This document shows, one piece after another, positions 54,302-62,965 of a DNA stretch of 64,000 nt; the first letter of the stretch is position 1; every line of letters starts with the position of its first letter. Origin of the DNA: Pseudomonadota bacterium (GTDB lineage: Bacteria; Pseudomonadota; Gammaproteobacteria; UBA5335); assembly GCA_034189865.1 (NCBI GenBank), contig JAXHTV010000014.1:1-64000 (forward strand). The letters are read 5' to 3'. Below the pieces are notes generated by a model that saw only the letters and a program-made list of their open reading frames with translations, searched no databases and was not told the origin of the DNA. Position numbers and translations under genes: made by a program.

Positions 54302-56710
54302 ATGTCGGCGCGCGCCTTAAACCCGGAAGACCTGTATCACCCCTGCGATCCCGATCGTTTGGGCTTTTCGGTCACCTCTGAAGTCACCGAAGACGGCGTT
54401 GCCTTTGGGCAGGCCGAGGCACTGGATGCCGCCCGATTCGGCATTGAAATGGGCCGCCCGGGGTACAACATTTTTGCTATCGGCAGCGCCAGCCGGGATA
54501 CCCACGCCGCCATGATGCCGGTGTTGGAGGGGGCCGCATCGCAAAGACCTGCAGCGGGAGACTGGTGCTACGTTCACAACTTTCAGTTGCCATCCAAACC
54601 CAAAGCGCTCAGTTTTCCGGCCGGTGAGGGCGAACGGTTCCGCCGAGCGCTGAATCAACTCGTCGAAGATCTCAAGGCCAGCATCCCCGCGGCTTTTGAA
54701 AGTGAGGAGTATCAAGCCCGTCGTCAGCTCCTCGAGCAGAAATTCCAGGACCGCCAAGAAAAAGCCTTCACGGAGATTCAAGAGAAAGCCAAGGAAAGCG
54801 GCGTTGCCATGTTTTCCACACCGCATGGTTTCACCTTCGCGCCGGTGCGCGATGGCGCGGTCATCAAACCCGATGTCTTTGCCAAGTTACCGCAACAGGA
54901 ACAGGAAGAGATTGAGCGTCGGGTGAGTGAGCTTCAGCAGGCCCTCCGAGAGCAAATTCAGCAGATCCCCATTTGGCAGCGTGAAGCCCGAGACGAATTG
55001 AAGCAGCTTAATCGAGAGACCACGCTGGCCGCGGTCAAGCCCTTGTTCGAGGAAATCCGGCGGCAATTCGACGCCTGTCGCTCTGCCTTGGACCATGTCG
55101 AGGCCATGCAAGAGGATGTGCTGGACAACGCCGATGATTTTCTGAAAGAAGAATCGGAAGCGACCAACCTGGTGAGTGGTGCTTTGTTTGGGGGCGAGGA
55201 TAAGTTCACCCGTTACCAGGTGAACGTGCTGGTTTCCAACGAGTCGGACGGCGCACCGGTGGTGTACGCTGACAACCCGGCTTATGCGAATTTGTTCGGC
55301 CGGCTTGAGCATCGCGCCCGGTTCGGTGCCTTGACGACCGACTTTACTTTGATCAAGGCCGGTGCATTGCATCGGGCAAACGGCGGTTATCTCATCGTCG
55401 ATGCACGAAAGATTCTCACCCAGCCGTTTGCTTGGGAGGCCTTGAAGCGGGTTCTGCAGTCACGCGAGCTTCGGATCGAGTCCATCGAGCAGATGCTCAG
55501 CGTGATGACCACCGTATCGCTGGAACCCGAACCCGTTCCCATCGACCTCAAGGTTGTGATGATCGGGGAGCGTCGCCTCTACTATTTGCTGTCCGCTTAC
55601 GACCCGGATTTTGCCGACTTTTTCAAAGTCCTGGTCGATTTCAATGATGAAATCGACCGCGATGCGGACCGGGATCGCCTCTACGCGCGGAGCTTGGCGG
55701 CCTTGGCGCAGGACAAGAAGCTGCGGCCTTTCAGTGCGACGGCGATCGCCCGGGTGATTGATCAGAGTTCGCGCTTGGCCGGTGATTCCACCAAATTGAG
55801 TGCTCAGATCAGCGCCATGGAAGATCTGCTGGAAGAAGCGGAGCTGTTCGGTTTGCAGGCAGGCCACGAGGTGGTGCAAGCGGAGGATGTCGAGCAAGCC
55901 ATCACCGCGCAACATCGACGTCATGATCGTCCGCGGCGCAAGATACAAGAGCATATTCTGAGAGAAACGCTCATGATCGACACCCAGGGCGAGCGGGTCG
56001 GTCAAGTGAATGGGCTGTCGGTATTGGACTTGGGGACCTATGCATTCGGCCGCCCGAGCCGAATCACCGCCACGGTTCGGCTGGGGTCCGGCAAAGTGGT
56101 GGATATCGAACGCGAAGTCGAACTCGGCGGTCCCTTGCACTCCAAGGGCGTGATGATTTTGTCCAGTTTTCTGGGGGCTCGCTACGCCGCCAATTTTCCG
56201 CTGGCCTTTTCGGCAAGTCTGGTTTTTGAGCAGTCTTACGGTGGGGTCGAAGGCGATAGTGCGTCCTCGGCGGAACTCTTTGCGCTGCTCTCCGCCCTGG
56301 CGCAGATTCCGATTCGGCAATGTTATGCGGTGACCGGCTCAGTCAATCAGTTTGGCGAAATCCAAGCCATCGGCGGCGTCAATGAAAAAATCGAAGGGTT
56401 CTTCGAGATCTGCCAGGCACGCGGACTGACGGGGAGTCAGGGTGTGCTGATTCCCGAGGCGAACGTTCCCAATCTCATGTTGCACCGTGATGTGGTCGAT
56501 GCCGTTCGCGCAGGCCAGTTCCACATCCATACCGTCACCACGGTAGATGCCGCTATGGCTATTTTGACCGGTGTGGATGCCGGCCAAGCGGGGGTCGACG
56601 GCGAGTTTCCACCGGACACGATCAACGCCCGGGTTTCGGACCGTTTGCGGGATCTGGCGGAGAAAGCCCGCGGGTTTGCTCACCATGGAGAAGACGATGG
56701 CGCCGAATGA
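54302..56710 (+). CDS. Lon-related ATP-dependent protease (LonB-like, AAA_32)
   Basis: 802 residues. The N-terminal half is the divergent AAA_32 domain with a long coiled coil (residues 100-280); a clear Walker A was not found by eye. The C-terminal Lon protease domain has the dyad S653 (VEGDSASSAE) and K696 (GGVNEKIEGF), 43 residues apart as in Lon (S679/K722 in E. coli). Predicted protein quality control in the cytoplasm. It follows gspM by 80 nt and overlaps the usp-like gene, so those two are probably co-expressed. Confidence 0.88.
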   Translation: MSARALNPEDLYHPCDPDRLGFSVTSEVTEDGVAFGQAEALDAARFGIEMGRPGYNIFAIGSASRDTHAAMMPVLEGAASQRPAAGDWCYVHNFQLPSKPKALSFPAGEGERFRRALNQLVEDLKASIPAAFESEEYQARRQLLEQKFQDRQEKAFTEIQEKAKESGVAMFSTPHGFTFAPVRDGAVIKPDVFAKLPQQEQEEIERRVSELQQALREQIQQIPIWQREARDELKQLNRETTLAAVKPLFEEIRRQFDACRSALDHVEAMQEDVLDNADDFLKEESEATNLVSGALFGGEDKFTRYQVNVLVSNESDGAPVVYADNPAYANLFGRLEHRARFGALTTDFTLIKAGALHRANGGYLIVDARKILTQPFAWEALKRVLQSRELRIESIEQMLSVMTTVSLEPEPVPIDLKVVMIGERRLYYLLSAYDPDFADFFKVLVDFNDEIDRDADRDRLYARSLAALAQDKKLRPFSATAIARVIDQSSRLAGDSTKLSAQISAMEDLLEEAELFGLQAGHEVVQAEDVEQAITAQHRRHDRPRRKIQEHILRETLMIDTQGERVGQVNGLSVLDLGTYAFGRPSRITATVRLGSGKVVDIEREVELGGPLHSKGVMILSSFLGARYAANFPLAFSASLVFEQSYGGVEGDSASSAELFALLSALAQIPIRQCYAVTGSVNQFGEIQAIGGVNEKIEGFFEICQARGLTGSQGVLIPEANVPNLMLHRDVVDAVRAGQFHIHTVTTVDAAMAILTGVDAGQAGVDGEFPPDTINARVSDRLRDLAEKARGFAHHGEDDGAE

Positions 56711-57554
56711 GCGCCAGACCAGACGGATTCTGGTTGCGCTGGATGCTTCGCCGAGCAGTCTTCGGGCGCTGCAAGCGGGGGCCTGGCTCGCCGCTTCTCT
56801 GGATGCCGAATTGGCCGGTTTGTTCGTCGAAGACGAAGATTTGCTGTTGGCCGCTGGCCTTCCCTTCACCCAAGTGCTCGGCTCGTTCAGCGGTGATCAT
56901 GTGTCCCTGGAAGTGGCCTCGCTTGAACATGATTTTCAACTGATTGCACAAAAGATGGCCCGTGCGGTCGCTCAAACAGCCAGCCAGTTTCAACTCATGC
57001 ATTCATTCCAGGTTCTCCGCGGCCAGGTGAATCAACGGCTGATCGAAGCCGCCGGAGAAGGGGACGTTCTTACCTTGGGCGGTTCCGGGTGGAGTTCGAG
57101 ATTTAAGCGCATGGGTGCCTCCGCTCAATTGGCCTTCGAGCGCGGCCGCAGTTCGATTCTGATGTTGCCCGGCGGTCAAAGAACGGACAAAGACACGCTC
57201 ACCGGTAGCCGATTGGTTGCGGTCTACGATGGTAGCCCGAGTTCGGATCGCGTGCTTGCCATACTCCTGCAGCTGCTCCGCACGCGTGCACCTCAAACGG
57301 TCATGTTATTGTTGGCCGGCTCCGACAGCGAAATTGACACGCTTAAGGGGCGCGCCCAGGCTGTGCTGGCGCCCGCTGGGGTGGATGTTCGCTATGTTCC
57401 GCTGTATTCAGCAACGACGGACGATTTGATTGGGGCAATTCAGGCCAGTGGCGCCCGCTGGATATTATCCGCGGCCGATCAGCCACTGATCCAGGGAGCG
57501 TCTTTGAGACTACTCCTGGGTCGAACCGGGTTGCCCGCCTTGTTGATTCGCTGA
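56697..57554 (+). CDS. Tandem universal stress protein (two UspA-like domains)
   Basis: 285 residues from ATG 56697, which has GGAG seven nt upstream within the protease gene. The first UspA-like domain is RRILVALDASPSSLRALQAG...; the second begins at RLVAVYDGSPSSDRVLAIL and ends with GLPALLIR. The glycine motif of the ATP-binding UspA (G-2x-G-9x-G-S/T) is only partly visible in the first domain (LGGSGWSSRFKRMGASAQL). Cytoplasmic stress role is inferred. Its last 45 nt are antisense to the DUF4168-type gene. Confidence 0.82.
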   Translation: MAPNERQTRRILVALDASPSSLRALQAGAWLAASLDAELAGLFVEDEDLLLAAGLPFTQVLGSFSGDHVSLEVASLEHDFQLIAQKMARAVAQTASQFQLMHSFQVLRGQVNQRLIEAAGEGDVLTLGGSGWSSRFKRMGASAQLAFERGRSSILMLPGGQRTDKDTLTGSRLVAVYDGSPSSDRVLAILLQLLRTRAPQTVMLLLAGSDSEIDTLKGRAQAVLAPAGVDVRYVPLYSATTDDLIGAIQASGARWILSAADQPLIQGASLRLLLGRTGLPALLIR

Positions 57555-57989
57555 CTCTGATGGTGGGGTGGTCGAGCGTGACTCCAGCGCGGCTTGCCAA
57601 TCCCAGCTGATATCGTCGGCCAACGTCTCAATCTTCGCTCGCAGGGCCGGGTCGGCTCGTTTGCGCGCCGCGATCTCATTGTACTTGGCCACCTCTAATC
57701 CGGCGGCAGCCACCACCCGGGCCATCAGGTGGTTACCCTCCCGAATGAGTTGCCGACGCGCTTCGGCTGTGGGCGCTTGAGCCATCTTCTGCTGGTAGAC
57801 CGCCTCGATGGCATCGATGGCGGTGTACGCTCGCGCGAAGGATTCCAGATCCGGTGAGCTGAGCGCATTAATCGAAGTTGGCGCGGTCGCGTCGCCAGGA
57901 TCGGTTTCCGCGGCAGTGGCCAACGGCCACAGAATGGCCAAAAACAGCCAGCCTGCCGTTAGAAGATACCCAAGTCTTGGTTGTTGCAA
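57510..57989 (-). CDS. Secreted DUF4168-type protein
   Basis: 159 residues. A signal peptide (MQQPRLGYLLTAGWLFLAIL, then WPLATAA) is followed by a helical domain with FARAYTAIDAIEAVYQQKMAQA and AGLEVAKYNEIAARKRADPA, the DUF4168 pattern. Function unknown. It ends inside the 3' end of the usp-like gene (45-nt convergent overlap). 132 nt without a gene separate it from thpR on the same strand. Confidence 0.75.
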   Translation of the reverse strand: MQQPRLGYLLTAGWLFLAILWPLATAAETDPGDATAPTSINALSSPDLESFARAYTAIDAIEAVYQQKMAQAPTAEARRQLIREGNHLMARVVAAAGLEVAKYNEIAARKRADPALRAKIETLADDISWDWQAALESRSTTPPSESANQQGGQPGSTQE

Positions 57990-58121
57990 AGTTACATCCT
58001 CAACCTCAGCTGAAACGCACCATACCGGGGGGTGCGGGCGGAGACAAGACTGCGCCTATCGGTTGAGTGGGTTGCGGTGTTGACCGGATGTGCCCGGCGA
58101 TGGCGCGTTCACCGCTGTGGA

Positions 58122-58682
58122 CTAAGATGGCGATGGGTCCGCCGCGGAAAGCGAAATCGCGGCGACGTCCTCGTATTTCGCCCCTTCCGGCCGCAGCTCG
58201 CTCCTGACGAGCATGATTTCATGCGTGATCAGATGCTGCGCAACCGGGATGGTGTGAACGGGCCAGTCCATGGCCGCCGGTCTTCGCATTCGGGCGACCG
58301 TAAGGTGCGGCCGGAACGGGCGGGTTTCGGCTTGTAGTCCTGCCGCTCGGGCGAGGTGCTCCAGGCGTTCACTGATGGCATGCAAGCTCGGCGTCGCCGC
58401 CACCATGGCGGCCAGCATTCGGGCGCGCCGAGGTGATGGAAACCAGGCCAGGGCCGTGAGGTCGACTTCCACCGGGGGCAGCGCGGCCAGCGCGTCCTGG
58501 GCGCGGGAGACCCAAGCATCGACCTCAGCCGTGGGTTGCGACCCCAAATAACGAAGGGTTAAGTGGATATTCTGTGCCGGAATCCAACGGATGGGCAGAT
58601 GCGCCTCCCGGATCGGCTCGGTTGCCCGGTGCAGTTCCTCAACCAGTTTTCCCGGCCACGGGATGGCGAAAAACAAACGAAT
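58122..58682 (-). CDS. thpR: RNA 2',3'-cyclic phosphodiesterase (2H family)
   Basis: About 186 residues. Two HxTx motifs are present: NIHLTLRYLG and RPHLTVARM, the catalytic pairs of the 2H phosphoesterases. It opens 2',3'-cyclic phosphates on RNA. The start is a problem: homology begins at RLFFAIPWPG, where no ATG or GTG is in frame. Choices are ATT 58682 with GGAGG five nt upstream, TTG 58676, or GTG 58820 inside the aminotransferase gene, which adds 46 unlikely residues. I place it at the ribosome site. It follows the aminotransferase gene closely. Confidence 0.85.
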   Translation of the reverse strand: MRLFFAIPWPGKLVEELHRATEPIREAHLPIRWIPAQNIHLTLRYLGSQPTAEVDAWVSRAQDALAALPPVEVDLTALAWFPSPRRARMLAAMVAATPSLHAISERLEHLARAAGLQAETRPFRPHLTVARMRRPAAMDWPVHTIPVAQHLITHEIMLVRSELRPEGAKYEDVAAISLSAADPSPS

Positions 58683-58750
58683 CGTCGCCTCCGGCGATCG
58701 CTCGTTATCCGATGATGTGGGACCCGTAGAAGCTCTTGAGCGGGGCGCCG

Positions 58751-59866
58751 TCAAGGGCGGCAGGCCTTGCGCACCGCGTCGCAGACCCGGTCGATTGCGT
58801 CCGGCGACATGCTCGGCCACATGGGCAAACTCAATACTTCCATTGCCGCCGCTTCGGTCACCGGCAGCGGGCGTTGAAACGCCTGGTAAGGCGGCAACCG
58901 ATACAGCGGTGTGGGGTAGTAAATGCCGGTTTCGACGCCGGCCTCTCGCAGACTGTCCTGAATCGCTTGCCGTCGCGGGGCGGGAACGCGAACAGTATAG
59001 AGCTGGAAGACGTGGCTATTGCCCGGCCGAACCACCGGTGGGGCGAGTCCCTCAATGTCGGCCAGTCGCGCGCCGTAAGCGTGGGCAATGTCGGCGCGTT
59101 TTACGTTCCATTCATTCAAATGCCTCAGACGTTGCGACAGGACAGCGCCTTGGATTCCGTCCATACGCGAGTTGTAGCCTACCAAACGATGGTCACCGCG
59201 ACTGATCTGGCCATGGTTCCGGAGCTTACGGGCGTACTCGGCGATGGCGGGGTCGTTCGTCACCATCATGCCCGCGTCGCCGAGGGCACCCAGGTTCTTG
59301 GTGGGATAAAAAGAGAACGCCGCCGCCTCGCCCCAGGTGCCGAGGGCGCGTTCGTGGGCGTGTGCACCGCAGGCCTGGGCGACGTCCTCAATCAACTTCA
59401 GCCCGTGACGATCGGCCGCGGCCCGCAATGGGAGGAGGTCCGCACCCTGTCCGTAGAGGTGTACAGCGATGATGGCGCCGGTTCGTTCATTGATCTGAGC
59501 CGCCACATCGTTTGGATCTAAAGTAAACGTTTGGGGATCGATGTCCGCGAACACGGGTTTCGCACCGGCGTGGATCACGGCCTCCAGGGTGGCGACAAAG
59601 GTAAAAGCGGGCAGGATGACCTCATCGCCCGGACCGATGCCCGCCGCTTTCAGAGCGAACAGCAGGGCGTCGGTGCCCGAGTTGACGGCAACCGCCGATT
59701 CCACGCCGAGCCAGGCCGCGAATTCCCCCTCGAAACGGGCAACCGCCGATCCGAGCGTGAATTCGTGCGAGCGCAAGACCTGCCTGATGCCGGCCAGCAT
59801 CTCTTCCTCATAGGAATCGATCTCGGGCGCGAGGTTAAACAAAGGGATCGGATCAATCTTCGACAT
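58751..59866 (-). CDS. DegT/DnrJ/EryC1/StrS-family sugar aminotransferase
   Basis: 371 residues of the PLP type I fold. K190 in SFYPTKNLGALGDAG is the PLP lysine; NSGTDALLFALKAAGIGPGDEVILPAFTF is the cofactor-binding start and VGYNSRMDGIQGAVL the substrate-side motif. Such enzymes aminate keto-nucleotide sugars for cell-surface polysaccharide. It overlaps the Gfo/Idh gene upstream by 14 nt, as WbpE-type transaminases often follow WbpB-type dehydrogenases; UDP-3-amino-sugar synthesis is the likely but unproven role. Confidence 0.9.
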   Translation of the reverse strand: MSKIDPIPLFNLAPEIDSYEEEMLAGIRQVLRSHEFTLGSAVARFEGEFAAWLGVESAVAVNSGTDALLFALKAAGIGPGDEVILPAFTFVATLEAVIHAGAKPVFADIDPQTFTLDPNDVAAQINERTGAIIAVHLYGQGADLLPLRAAADRHGLKLIEDVAQACGAHAHERALGTWGEAAAFSFYPTKNLGALGDAGMMVTNDPAIAEYARKLRNHGQISRGDHRLVGYNSRMDGIQGAVLSQRLRHLNEWNVKRADIAHAYGARLADIEGLAPPVVRPGNSHVFQLYTVRVPAPRRQAIQDSLREAGVETGIYYPTPLYRLPPYQAFQRPLPVTEAAAMEVLSLPMWPSMSPDAIDRVCDAVRKACRP

Positions 59867-60890
59867 CGGCTGTGATGTGCTCCGGTGAGTTTGCAGTTAC
59901 CTGAGCGAGAAAATCCGCATTGCCACGGTCCATCGCGAGTTCGATCATTTGAATGACCCGAACAGCTTGTTGGCCGTCGCTGGTGGGACTGCGGCGGGTT
60001 CGAATACAGTCGAGAAATTCTTCAAGCTCTAGGGCGAGGGGTTGTGTATGTCCGCGATGGAGTACGGGAGATTCGCGGTCGTCTCGTGCCTGATCATCAT
60101 CCGCAGCGGATGTGAGCCGCACCGTTTGCGCCAACTCGTCGTAGACCAAGGTGCCCCGGCTTCCCGTGATATCGAGCTGACGTCGCCTGACGGGTGACAC
60201 CCAGGAAGTGTGAAGGTGGGCATGAACACCCCCCGGATACGTCAGGCTCAAGCGAACGTCGTCTTCAATGGCATCTTGTGTGAGCCGCCGGCCGTCAAAG
60301 CGCGCGCTATCGGGGAATTCGCCCAACAAGAAAAGTTGAACCGCGAGGTCATGACTCCCCAGGCACCAAAGGACATTCTCCACGTCCCTGACTCGCCCCA
60401 TCCCGAGGCGGAATTGCCGGACGTTCTGGACGTCCCCCAAGCGACCTTCCGTAATGAAGTTTTTTATCCAGTGGATGGCCGGCTGATGCAACAGCAGATG
60501 GCCGACCATTAAAACCCGGTCCAGTCGTCGTGCGAGATCGACCAGTTCGATTCCCTCGGCGCTGGATAAGGCCAGAGGTTTCTCCACAAACACATCTTTT
60601 CCGGCGATCAACGCATCGCGGGCGATCCGATAGTGCGTTGCGGCGGGGGTGGCGATAGCAATCGCATCGACCGATTCGTCCAGCAGTGTTTGGTAATCCG
60701 TCTCGCAACGCAGGCCCGGTTCGTGTTCGCTGATCCATTGCCGAAGATTCGGCTCCGTTTCCGCCACGGCATGCAGGACGCCGGCATCTGCCAGATTGCG
60801 GAGAAGATTCCGACCCCAAGCGCCGCAGCCGACCAGCCCTACCCGGGGCTGCTGTCGTCTATCGGGCTTGATCATTTTGTGATTGTGCAT
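59853..60890 (-). CDS. Gfo/Idh/MocA-family oxidoreductase
   Basis: 345 residues. The dinucleotide-binding motif is VGLVGCGAWGRNLLRNLAD; DVFVEKPLA is the conserved Lys-Pro motif. It probably oxidises a sugar nucleotide to the 3-keto form used by the adjacent aminotransferase, as in WbpB/WlbA; this rests on gene order. Start ATG 60890 with GGGCGG in front; ATG 60875 is possible. About 300 nt without a gene separate it from the divergent ETF-QO gene, with no clear promoter seen there. Confidence 0.88.
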   Translation of the reverse strand: MHNHKMIKPDRRQQPRVGLVGCGAWGRNLLRNLADAGVLHAVAETEPNLRQWISEHEPGLRCETDYQTLLDESVDAIAIATPAATHYRIARDALIAGKDVFVEKPLALSSAEGIELVDLARRLDRVLMVGHLLLHQPAIHWIKNFITEGRLGDVQNVRQFRLGMGRVRDVENVLWCLGSHDLAVQLFLLGEFPDSARFDGRRLTQDAIEDDVRLSLTYPGGVHAHLHTSWVSPVRRRQLDITGSRGTLVYDELAQTVRLTSAADDDQARDDRESPVLHRGHTQPLALELEEFLDCIRTRRSPTSDGQQAVRVIQMIELAMDRGNADFLAQVTANSPEHITADVED

Positions 60891-61190
60891 AACGTACCGC
60901 CCGAGGGGCTTGGAGTTGAGGTTCGGCGGATGAAAGCGCTTGTTTGCTTGGAACTACGCTAACCTGACGGCCCTTGGCGATATCTTGCTCTGGGTCAAAG
61001 TCCGCGCCGTTAGGCGGCTTTACATGCGTTTCATGCTCTCACCAAAACGCGCCGTTGCAAAGACTCAGCTTCCGCGCAAGTCGCTATTTTGGCTGGTCTT
61101 CGAGACCATGTTCAGCTAACATTGCGCCCTCACCGTCGGCATCTTGGCATGTGAGATGGTGCCGCTTGGATGATCAAAGGGGAGTGAATC

Positions 61191-62843
61191 GTGGAACGCG
61201 AATCGATGGAATTTGACGTAGTGGTCGTGGGCGGCGGTCCTGCGGGCTTGGCGTGTGCCTGTCGGATTCTGCAGATGGCCCAAGAGGCCGGCAAGGAAAT
61301 TGAACTGTGCGTCCTGGAAAAAGGTTCCGAGCTCGGAGCTCATAGTTTGTCAGGCGCCGTTTTCGAGCCGACGGCCATCAACGAACTGTTCCCCGATTGG
61401 AAGGAGCGTGGCGCGCCCCTGAATGTCCCCGTGACAGACGATGAGATGTTTTTCTTTCTCAACGAAAATCGTGGGATAAAAGCGCCCAATATTTTCCTGC
61501 CCAAGACCATGCGCAACCATGGCAATTACATCATCAGCCTTGGCCAGTTGGTGCGTTGGCTCGGCGAACAGGCCGAGGCCCTGGGGGCGAATATTTTCCC
61601 GGGCTTTGCCGCGGCGGAAGTGCTGTACGATGAGAACGGCGCGGTCAAGGGTGTGGCCACCGGGGATATGGGGATCGCCAAAAATGGCGAACAAAAGCCC
61701 TCGTTCGAACCCGGCATGGACTTATACGCCAAGTACACCGTGTTTGCCGAGGGTTGCCGCGGCCACTTGGGCAAACAGTTGATGGAGAAGTTCGACCTTC
61801 GCCAGGAATGCGATGCCCAGCACTATGGGATTGGGCTCAAAGAGATCTGGGAGATCGATCCAGCCAAACACAAGCCCGGCCTGGTGGTCCACACGGCGGG
61901 TTGGCCCATGAATGACCGCACCGAAGGGGGTGGTTTTCTCTACCACTGGGAAGACAACAAGGTCTTGTGCGGTTACATCATCGCTCTCGACTACACCAAT
62001 CCGTATTTGCATCCGTTCAAGGAATTCCAACGCTGGAAGACCCAGCCGACGATCCGGCACTACCTGGAAGGCGGTAAACGCGTTTCCTACGGTGCCCGTG
62101 CCGTCAACAAAGGCGGACTGAATTCGTTGCCGAAGCTGATATTCCCGGGCGGAATGTTGGTGGGTTGCGATGCAGGCTTCCTGAATCCCGCCAAAATCAA
62201 AGGCAACCATACCGCGATGAAGACCGGCATGTTGGCCGCCGAGGCGATTTTCGAGGCCATCACCGCGGGCGACGAAGGTGGTCAAGAACTCACCGCCTAT
62301 CCCGAGAAAGTCCGGAACTCTTGGGTGTGGAATGAGCTTTATCAGTCACGCAACTGGACGCCCGCGCTGCATAAGTTCGGTACCATGATTGGAGCGGCGT
62401 TCCAGTTTATCGATCAGAATATTTTCAATGGGCGTTTGCCTTTGAACTTGCGGGCGAAGGAGCCGGATTACGCGCAATTGATCCCGGCGGCCGCGGCGCA
62501 GCCCATTGACTATCCCAAGCCCGATGGAAAGGTCAGTTTCGATCTGTCGTCCTCCGTGTTCCTGTCAGGAACCAATCACGAGGAAGACCAGCCGGTTCAT
62601 CTCACGCTGCGTGATCCTTCCGTGCCCATCGAGCAGAACCTGCCGAAGTATGATGAACCGGCCCAGCGTTTCTGCCCGGCCGGTGTGTACGAAGTGGTGC
62701 GTGAGGAAGACGGCCAGCCTCGCTTCCAGATCAACGCTCAGAACTGCGTCCACTGCAAGACGTGCGATATCAAAGACCCCGCTCAGAACATTAACTGGGT
62801 GGTGCCCGAAGGCGGTGGCGGTCCCAACTATTCCACGATGTAA
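61191..62843 (+). CDS. Electron transfer flavoprotein-ubiquinone oxidoreductase
   Basis: 550 residues. FAD motif VVVGGGPAGLACACRI at the start; SLSGAVFEP and the membrane-associated quinone-binding middle part; a C-terminal 4Fe-4S cluster with CPAGVYEV, CVHCKTCDIKDPAQNINW and GGGGPNYSTM. It passes electrons from ETF (acyl-CoA and amino-acid dehydrogenases) to ubiquinone. GTG 61191 has GGGGAG seven nt upstream; ATG 61206 is a shorter alternative. ETF subunits are not in the window. Confidence 0.96.
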   Translation: MERESMEFDVVVVGGGPAGLACACRILQMAQEAGKEIELCVLEKGSELGAHSLSGAVFEPTAINELFPDWKERGAPLNVPVTDDEMFFFLNENRGIKAPNIFLPKTMRNHGNYIISLGQLVRWLGEQAEALGANIFPGFAAAEVLYDENGAVKGVATGDMGIAKNGEQKPSFEPGMDLYAKYTVFAEGCRGHLGKQLMEKFDLRQECDAQHYGIGLKEIWEIDPAKHKPGLVVHTAGWPMNDRTEGGGFLYHWEDNKVLCGYIIALDYTNPYLHPFKEFQRWKTQPTIRHYLEGGKRVSYGARAVNKGGLNSLPKLIFPGGMLVGCDAGFLNPAKIKGNHTAMKTGMLAAEAIFEAITAGDEGGQELTAYPEKVRNSWVWNELYQSRNWTPALHKFGTMIGAAFQFIDQNIFNGRLPLNLRAKEPDYAQLIPAAAAQPIDYPKPDGKVSFDLSSSVFLSGTNHEEDQPVHLTLRDPSVPIEQNLPKYDEPAQRFCPAGVYEVVREEDGQPRFQINAQNCVHCKTCDIKDPAQNINWVVPEGGGGPNYSTM

Positions 62844-62872
62844 AGCGTTGGATTGATCTGCCCTGATGGGGT

Positions 62873-62911
62873 GCGAAGGGCTGGCCGGGGTTTCTCCGGT
62901 CAGCCCTTCGC
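62873..62911. terminator. Strong hairpin between converging genes
   Basis: A 16-bp stem (62873-62888 with 62896-62911; core GCGAAGGGCTG/CAGCCCTTCGC, one G-U pair) with loop GGTTTCT lies between the ETF-QO stop and the end of the converging hydrolase-like gene. It has only a short T-rich stretch after it; it can serve both directions. Confidence 0.75.
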
Positions 62912-62965
62912 CGTTCTAACGGGTCGCCCCCGTCGTCGTGCTAACGCAAAGCTGGCTTGATTCGC

